NCBI RefSeq assembly: GCF_900102075.1
Contig: NZ_FNAV01000020.1
Location: 1-64,000, forward strand
Length of the DNA: 64,000 nucleotides
Direction: 5' to 3'
Origin: Salipiger thiooxidans
GTDB taxonomy: Bacteria; Pseudomonadota; Alphaproteobacteria; Rhodobacterales; Rhodobacteraceae
The position numbers were made by a program, and so were the translations under genes. The stretch's first letter is position 1. Each line of letters begins with the position of its first letter. The notes under the pieces are model-generated. The model had not been told where the DNA came from, searched no databases, and was given only the letters and a program-made list of their open reading frames with translations. Shown here one piece after another: positions 59,926-64,000 of this stretch.

Positions 59926-61473
59926 TTGGCGGCGCCACTGACCTCCCTGCGCTGGCGGAGCGCCTTGCCCGCCGCGCTGGCGGCCCTGGCGGTGGCGCTG
60001 CTGACGCTCGCCCCGGTGGCGGCGGTGTTGCTGCGCGCCGGCGGGTGGGGACAGCTCGGAGCGGGCGACTGGCAGGCACTGCGCTTCACGCTGATGCAGG
60101 CGGTGCTGTCGGGCGCGCTCAGCGTGGCGCTGGCGGTGCCGGTGGCGCGGGCGCTGGCGAGGCGCCGCTTCCCGGGCCGGGGCGTGCTGGTGGCGCTGAT
60201 GGGCGCGCCTTTCATCCTGCCGGTGATCGTGGCGGTGCTCGGCCTGATCGCGGTCTTCGGCCAGAACGGGCTGGTGAACGCGGTCCTGCGCGGCTTCGGC
60301 CTGCCCGGCATGACGGTCTACGGCGTGCATGGCGTGGTCATGGCGCATGTGTTCTTCAACCTGCCGCTGGCGGTGCGCCTCTTGCTGCAGGGCTGGCTCT
60401 CGATCCCTGCCGAGCGCTTCCGGCTTGCCGCGTCGCTGGGCCTGAGCCCCTGGGCGACCTTTCGCGTGCTCGAGGCGCCGATGTTGCTGCGCATCGCGCC
60501 GGGCGCCTTCGCGGTGATCTTCGTAATCTGCCTGTCGAGCTTTGCCGTGGCGCTGACGCTGGGCGGAGGCCCACGGGCGACGACGGTGGAGCTCGCGATC
60601 TACCAGGCGGTGCGCTTTGATTTCGACCTCGGGCGGGCTGCGCTGCTGTCGGTGATCCAGCTCGGGCTGGCGCTGGCGGCGGGGCTGGTGGCGCTGCGGC
60701 TTGGCGCCGGGACCGGATTCGGCGCGGGCCTAGACCGGGTACAACAGCGCTGGGATGGACAGGGGGCCGCGGCGCGGATCTGCGACGGGCTCTGGGTGGC
60801 GCTCGCGGCGGCCTTCCTGCTGACGCCGCTCTTACTGGTGGTTCTGCGCGGTCTCCCGGGGCTTCTGCTGCTGGGGCCAAGCACGTGGCAGGCGGCGGGG
60901 CATTCGGTGAGCGTGGCGCTGGCCTCGACGATGCTCTGCATCGCCTGGGCGCTGCCGCTCTCGACCCGGGGCGGCGAGCTCGTGGGGCTGGCCGGCATCG
61001 CGCTGTCGCCGCTGGTGTTGGGCACGGGGCTGTTCCTGATCGTGCGGCCCTATGCCAACCCGCTGACCCTCGCGCTGCCGGTGACGGCGCTGGTCAACGC
61101 GCTGGTCTCGCTGCCCTTCGCGCTGCGGATCCTGCGTCCCGAGGCCGAGGCGATCCGGGCGGATTACGCCCGGCTGTCGCAGGCGCTGGGGCTGACGCCG
61201 CTGGCGTGGCTGCGGCTGGTGCTGCTGCCTCGGCTGCGGCGCCCGCTGGGCTTTGCCGCGGGGCTGACGGCGGCGCTGTCGATGGGCGATCTCGGGGTCG
61301 TGGCGCTGTTCGCCGACCCCGACCGCGCGACGCTGCCGTTGCAGGTCTACGGGCTCATGGGGTCCTATCGCATGGAGGCCGCGGCGGGCGCGGCGCTGCT
61401 GCTGCTGGTGCTGAGCTTCGGTGCCTTCTGGCTGTTCGACCGGGGAGGGCGGGTGAATGCTGACGCTGGCTGA
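59926..61473 (+). CDS. thiP: Thiamine ABC transporter permease
   Basis: A 515-residue permease formed of two PotB-like halves with about 12 helices; the EAA-like loops are AASLGLSPWATFRVLEAP near residue 175 and LSQALGLTPLAWLRLVLLP near 420. ThiP is a fused dimer, which fits the length. The start seems to be a TTG at 59926, 8 bp after thiB; a later GTG is possible. It overlaps thiQ by 17 bp. Confidence 0.92.
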   Translation: MAAPLTSLRWRSALPAALAALAVALLTLAPVAAVLLRAGGWGQLGAGDWQALRFTLMQAVLSGALSVALAVPVARALARRRFPGRGVLVALMGAPFILPVIVAVLGLIAVFGQNGLVNAVLRGFGLPGMTVYGVHGVVMAHVFFNLPLAVRLLLQGWLSIPAERFRLAASLGLSPWATFRVLEAPMLLRIAPGAFAVIFVICLSSFAVALTLGGGPRATTVELAIYQAVRFDFDLGRAALLSVIQLGLALAAGLVALRLGAGTGFGAGLDRVQQRWDGQGAAARICDGLWVALAAAFLLTPLLLVVLRGLPGLLLLGPSTWQAAGHSVSVALASTMLCIAWALPLSTRGGELVGLAGIALSPLVLGTGLFLIVRPYANPLTLALPVTALVNALVSLPFALRILRPEAEAIRADYARLSQALGLTPLAWLRLVLLPRLRRPLGFAAGLTAALSMGDLGVVALFADPDRATLPLQVYGLMGSYRMEAAAGAALLLLVLSFGAFWLFDRGGRVNADAG

Positions 61474-62155
61474 TCTGCGTTACGGCGAGGGGGATTTCTC
61501 GCTCTCGGCCGATCTTGAATTGGCGCCGGGGCGGCGGGTGGCGATCATCGGGCCCTCCGGGGCGGGCAAGTCGACGCTGCTCGACCTCATCGCCGGGTTC
61601 CGCCTGCCGGAGAGCGGCCGCCTGTCATGGCGGGGCGAGGACATCACCCGTGCCACGCCAGACCGGCGGCCGGTGGCGATGCTGTTCCAGGAAAACAACC
61701 TCTTTCCCCACCTCACGCTGACGCGGAACCTCGGTCTCGCGCTCAGGCCCGATGGCCGTCGCCTCGGGGCCACCGAGGCCGCCGCGGTCGGGGAGGCGCT
61801 GGAGCGGGTCGGGCTCGCGGGGCTGGGCGGGCGCAGGCCCGGCGCGCTTTCGGGCGGGCAGCAGAGCCGCGCCGCGCTGGCGCGGGTGCTGCTGCAGAAA
61901 CGGCCGGTGATTGCGCTGGACGAGCCCTTCGCGGCGCTGGGTCCGGCGCTCAAGGTCGAGATGCTCGAGCTCGTGCGCACCGTTGCCGCCGAGTTGGGGG
62001 CGCTGGTGCTGCTGGTCAGCCACGACCCGCAGGACGCGCAGCGCTTTGCCGAGGAGGTGGTGCTGGTGGCCGAGGGCGTGGCGCATCCGCCGGTCGAGAC
62101 CACGGCGCTCTTCAACGATCCGCCGGAGGCGCTGCGCCGCTATCTCGGGTCCTGA
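61457..62155 (+). CDS. thiQ: Thiamine ABC transporter ATP-binding protein
   Basis: A 232-residue ATPase with Walker A GPSGAGKSTLL near residue 32, the Q-loop MLFQENNLFPHLT near 80, signature LSGGQQSRAALARVLL near 131, Walker B VIALDEPFAAL and H-loop LVSHDPQDAQRF. It matches ThiQ in length and in the NNLFPHL motif. It starts inside the end of thiP and ends the operon. Confidence 0.95.
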   Translation: MLTLADLRYGEGDFSLSADLELAPGRRVAIIGPSGAGKSTLLDLIAGFRLPESGRLSWRGEDITRATPDRRPVAMLFQENNLFPHLTLTRNLGLALRPDGRRLGATEAAAVGEALERVGLAGLGGRRPGALSGGQQSRAALARVLLQKRPVIALDEPFAALGPALKVEMLELVRTVAAELGALVLLVSHDPQDAQRFAEEVVLVAEGVAHPPVETTALFNDPPEALRRYLGS

Positions 62156-62189
62156 GGGGCCCGCCGCCAGACGGAATCCCGGACATGAA

Positions 62190-62215
62190 AAAGCCCCGCG
62201 CGATGGCGGGGCTTT
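62190..62215. terminator. Bidirectional terminator between thiQ and petC
   Basis: AAAGCCCCGC and GCGGGGCTTT (10 bp, perfect) with a 6-nt loop are followed by CTTGCTTTT on the plus strand and preceded by GAAAA, a T-tract on the minus strand. It can serve both convergent transcripts. Confidence 0.9.
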
Positions 62216-62236
62216 CTTGCTTTTCAGGGGAGGCGA

Positions 62237-63031
62237 TCAGGCGTCCTTGTGCTTGATCGGGCGCCAGATCCGCTTGTTGGTGAGGTAGAGCAGCACCGAC
62301 AGCAAGGTGAGGAACAGCACGCCGACGAAGCCCGCATGCTTGCGTGCCATCATCTTCGGCTCGGCCGCCCACATCAGGAAGGCCGCGATGTCCTGCGCCT
62401 CGTGGTGCAGTTCGTTGGGGTGGCCGTCGGCGAATTCCACGTCCTCACCCGCGAGCGGCGGGGCCATCGAGATCCAGCCGGTCGAGAAGGCGTGGTTCTC
62501 GTAGAAGGTCGTGCCCGCTTCTTCCTTGGTCTCGCCGGTGTAGCCGGTGAGGACCGAAGCGATGTACTCGGCGCCGCCCATGCCGTTGAAGAGCTGGCTC
62601 AGGCCGGTGCCGTAGGGGCCGTGGAAGCCGGCGCGGGCCTTTGCCATAAGCGACAGGTCCGGAGCGCCGACCGAGGTGTTGGCCGGGAAGTGGTCGGTCG
62701 GGGTCGCCGGGCGGAAATCCTCGAGCTCATCGTCGTAGATCTCGAAGTTCTGGGCCGCGTAGGCGCGGACCTGATCCTCGGGGAACTGCGGGCCGCCCTC
62801 GTCTGCGAGGGTGCGGAAAGGCACGTAGCGCAGGCCGTGGCAGGCGGAGCAGACCTCGGTGTAGATCTGCAGGCCGCGTTGCAGCTGCATCTGGTCATAG
62901 GTGCCGAAGGGGCCTTCGAAGGAGAAGTCGTAATCCTCGACGTGACCACCTTCCCCGGCGGCATAGGCGCCGCCGGTCGCAAGGCCGAGAGCCACAGCGG
63001 TCGAAAGGGCAAGTTTCCTGAACATGTTCAT
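62237..63031 (-). CDS. petC: Cytochrome c1 of the bc1 complex
   Basis: A 264-residue cytochrome c1 with an export signal ([20 protein letters not shown], cleavage near AYA-AG). The haem motif is CSACH near residue 62 in the context [17 protein letters not shown]. The likely axial Met lies in [11 protein letters not shown] near 187, and a single C-terminal helix ([16 protein letters not shown]) anchors it in the membrane. It passes electrons from the Rieske protein to soluble cytochrome c. It follows petB by 14 bp on the same strand, as in fbc/pet operons. In many genomes the gene is called petC, in others fbcC. Confidence 0.95.
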   Translation of the reverse strand: MNMFRKLALSTAVALGLATGGAYAAGEGGHVEDYDFSFEGPFGTYDQMQLQRGLQIYTEVCSACHGLRYVPFRTLADEGGPQFPEDQVRAYAAQNFEIYDDELEDFRPATPTDHFPANTSVGAPDLSLMAKARAGFHGPYGTGLSQLFNGMGGAEYIASVLTGYTGETKEEAGTTFYENHAFSTGWISMAPPLAGEDVEFADGHPNELHHEAQDIAAFLMWAAEPKMMARKHAGFVGVLFLTLLSVLLYLTNKRIWRPIKHKDA

Positions 63032-63045
63032 CTGTCCTTTCTCTG

Positions 63046-64000
63046 TCACTCGGCCGGGGTCGCCGAGGTGGCGCCCTTTTCCGAGGACTTGCCGTAGTGG
63101 GCTTCGAAGTCTTCCTCGATGGTCGCGGGCTGCGGCAGCGGCTTCTCGAACACGCCGAGCAGCGGCAGGATCACGAAGAAGTAGCCGAACCAGTAGGCCG
63201 CGCCGATCAGCGAGAAGCTGGCATAGGGCTCTTCCGCAGGCATGGCACCGAGCCACATCAGCGCGATGAAGTCGATGACCAGCAGCCAGAACCACCACTT
63301 GAACTGCGGACGGTACTTGCCCGAACGCACCGACGAGGTGTCGAGCCAGGGCGCCAGCGCCATGGCGATGATGGCACCGAACATCGCCAGCACGCCGAAG
63401 AACTTCGCGTCGACGATGCCGCCGGTGATGGCGGATGCGATCTGCACGACCCAGACTTCCGAGGTGAAGGCGCGGAGGATCGCGTAGAACGGCAGGAAGT
63501 ACCATTCGGGGACGATGTGCGCCGGGGTCGAGAGCGGGTTGGCCTCGATGTAGTTGTCCGGGTGTCCGAGGTAGTTGGGCATGAAGCCCACGATGGCCCA
63601 GAACACCGCGAGGATGACCGCGAGGGCGAAGACGTCCTTGATGACGTAGTAGGGCCAGAACGGCACGGTGTCCTTCTCGGCCTCGGCCTTGGAGCCGCGG
63701 CGGACGTCCACGCCGGTCGGGTTGTTGTTCCCGGTCGAATGGAAGGCCCAGATGTGCACCGCGACCAGCGCCGCGATGACGAAGGGCAGCAGGTAGTGCA
63801 GCGAGAAGAAGCGGTTGAGCGTGGCGTTGTCCACGGCCGGTCCGCCCAGAAGCCAGGTCTGGATCGGCTCGCCGATCAAGGGGATGGCGCCGAACAGGCC
63901 GGTGATCACGGTGGCGCCCCAGAACGACATCTGGCCCCACGGCAGCACGTAGCCCATGAACGCGGTGCCCATCATGCACAGATAGATGAGCATGCCGATG
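63046..64000 (-). CDS. petB: Cytochrome b of the bc1 complex, C-terminal part (cut by window edge)
   Basis: About 318 C-terminal residues are visible; the gene continues past position 64000. [20 protein letters not shown] is the Qo-site region after helix [21 protein letters not shown] carries the second pair of haem-ligand histidines, and PEWYFLPFY is the Qo-site PEWY motif. The C-terminal helices and a charged tail follow. petC lies immediately downstream. Confidence 0.95.
   Translation of the reverse strand, partial: IGMLIYLCMMGTAFMGYVLPWGQMSFWGATVITGLFGAIPLIGEPIQTWLLGGPAVDNATLNRFFSLHYLLPFVIAALVAVHIWAFHSTGNNNPTGVDVRRGSKAEAEKDTVPFWPYYVIKDVFALAVILAVFWAIVGFMPNYLGHPDNYIEANPLSTPAHIVPEWYFLPFYAILRAFTSEVWVVQIASAITGGIVDAKFFGVLAMFGAIIAMALAPWLDTSSVRSGKYRPQFKWWFWLLVIDFIALMWLGAMPAEEPYASFSLIGAAYWFGYFFVILPLLGVFEKPLPQPATIEEDFEAHYGKSSEKGATSATPAE

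Overview
The window is a GC-rich alphaproteobacterial chromosome segment, most likely from the Roseobacter group of the Rhodobacteraceae. The evidence is a CcrM-type GANTC methyltransferase next to rnhB, an RpoHII-like sigma factor, a split cobalamin-dependent methionine synthase, a CIRCE-controlled groESL operon, a thiamine ABC operon behind a TPP riboswitch, and a cytochrome bc1 operon. No tRNA, rRNA or CRISPR array was recognised, and no species-level assignment is claimed.

Positions 1 to about 8.9 kb form an accessory region. It holds a truncated unknown gene, a PHB-depolymerase-type esterase, and a mobile-element graveyard at 1458-2611 (an IS21-family end with an istB fragment, a serine-recombinase C-terminus joined in frame to it, and an IS3-family 5' stub). 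These are followed by a secreted seven-repeat cysteine-rich protein, a transglutaminase-like protein, a fatty-acid desaturase, two cold-shock genes in inverted orientation with similar leaders, two related small basic proteins and a DUF982 protein. Gene density is low and several stretches hold no convincing gene.

Positions 8.9-16.7 kb form a tightly packed plus-strand cluster that looks catabolic: a divergent serine-acetyltransferase homologue, a glyoxalase-like protein, an M20 amidohydrolase, a LysR regulator, a 3-hydroxyisobutyrate-dehydrogenase-type enzyme, an aldehyde dehydrogenase and a two-gene membrane module (DUF3100-like plus a four-helix partner). It is the best candidate here for an undescribed pathway, and its substrate is unknown.

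Positions 17.3-31.9 kb lie on the minus strand. They carry methionine synthase as two polypeptides, a polyamine-type ABC transporter plus aminobutyraldehyde dehydrogenase in the order of E. coli ydcSTUV-patD with its own LysR regulator, the PII regulator glnD, and an LpoA-like lipoprotein. The lipoprotein is divergent from rsmI-yraN-gshB, echoing the E. coli yraL-lpoA-yraN arrangement.

Positions 31.9-64 kb are mostly housekeeping: rsmI, yraN, gshB, yifB, a glutathione transferase, rpoH-chaN, coaBC-dut and a membrane-anchored MoeB/ThiF protein, an amino-acid ABC pair without an ATPase, an M3 peptidase, a TraB/GumN protein, a DUF2161 nuclease-fold protein, two EamA exporters, groESL, an SDR, rnhB-ccrM, a chemoreceptor, aroC, thiBPQ and petBC. 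The petB gene is cut by the right edge of the window.
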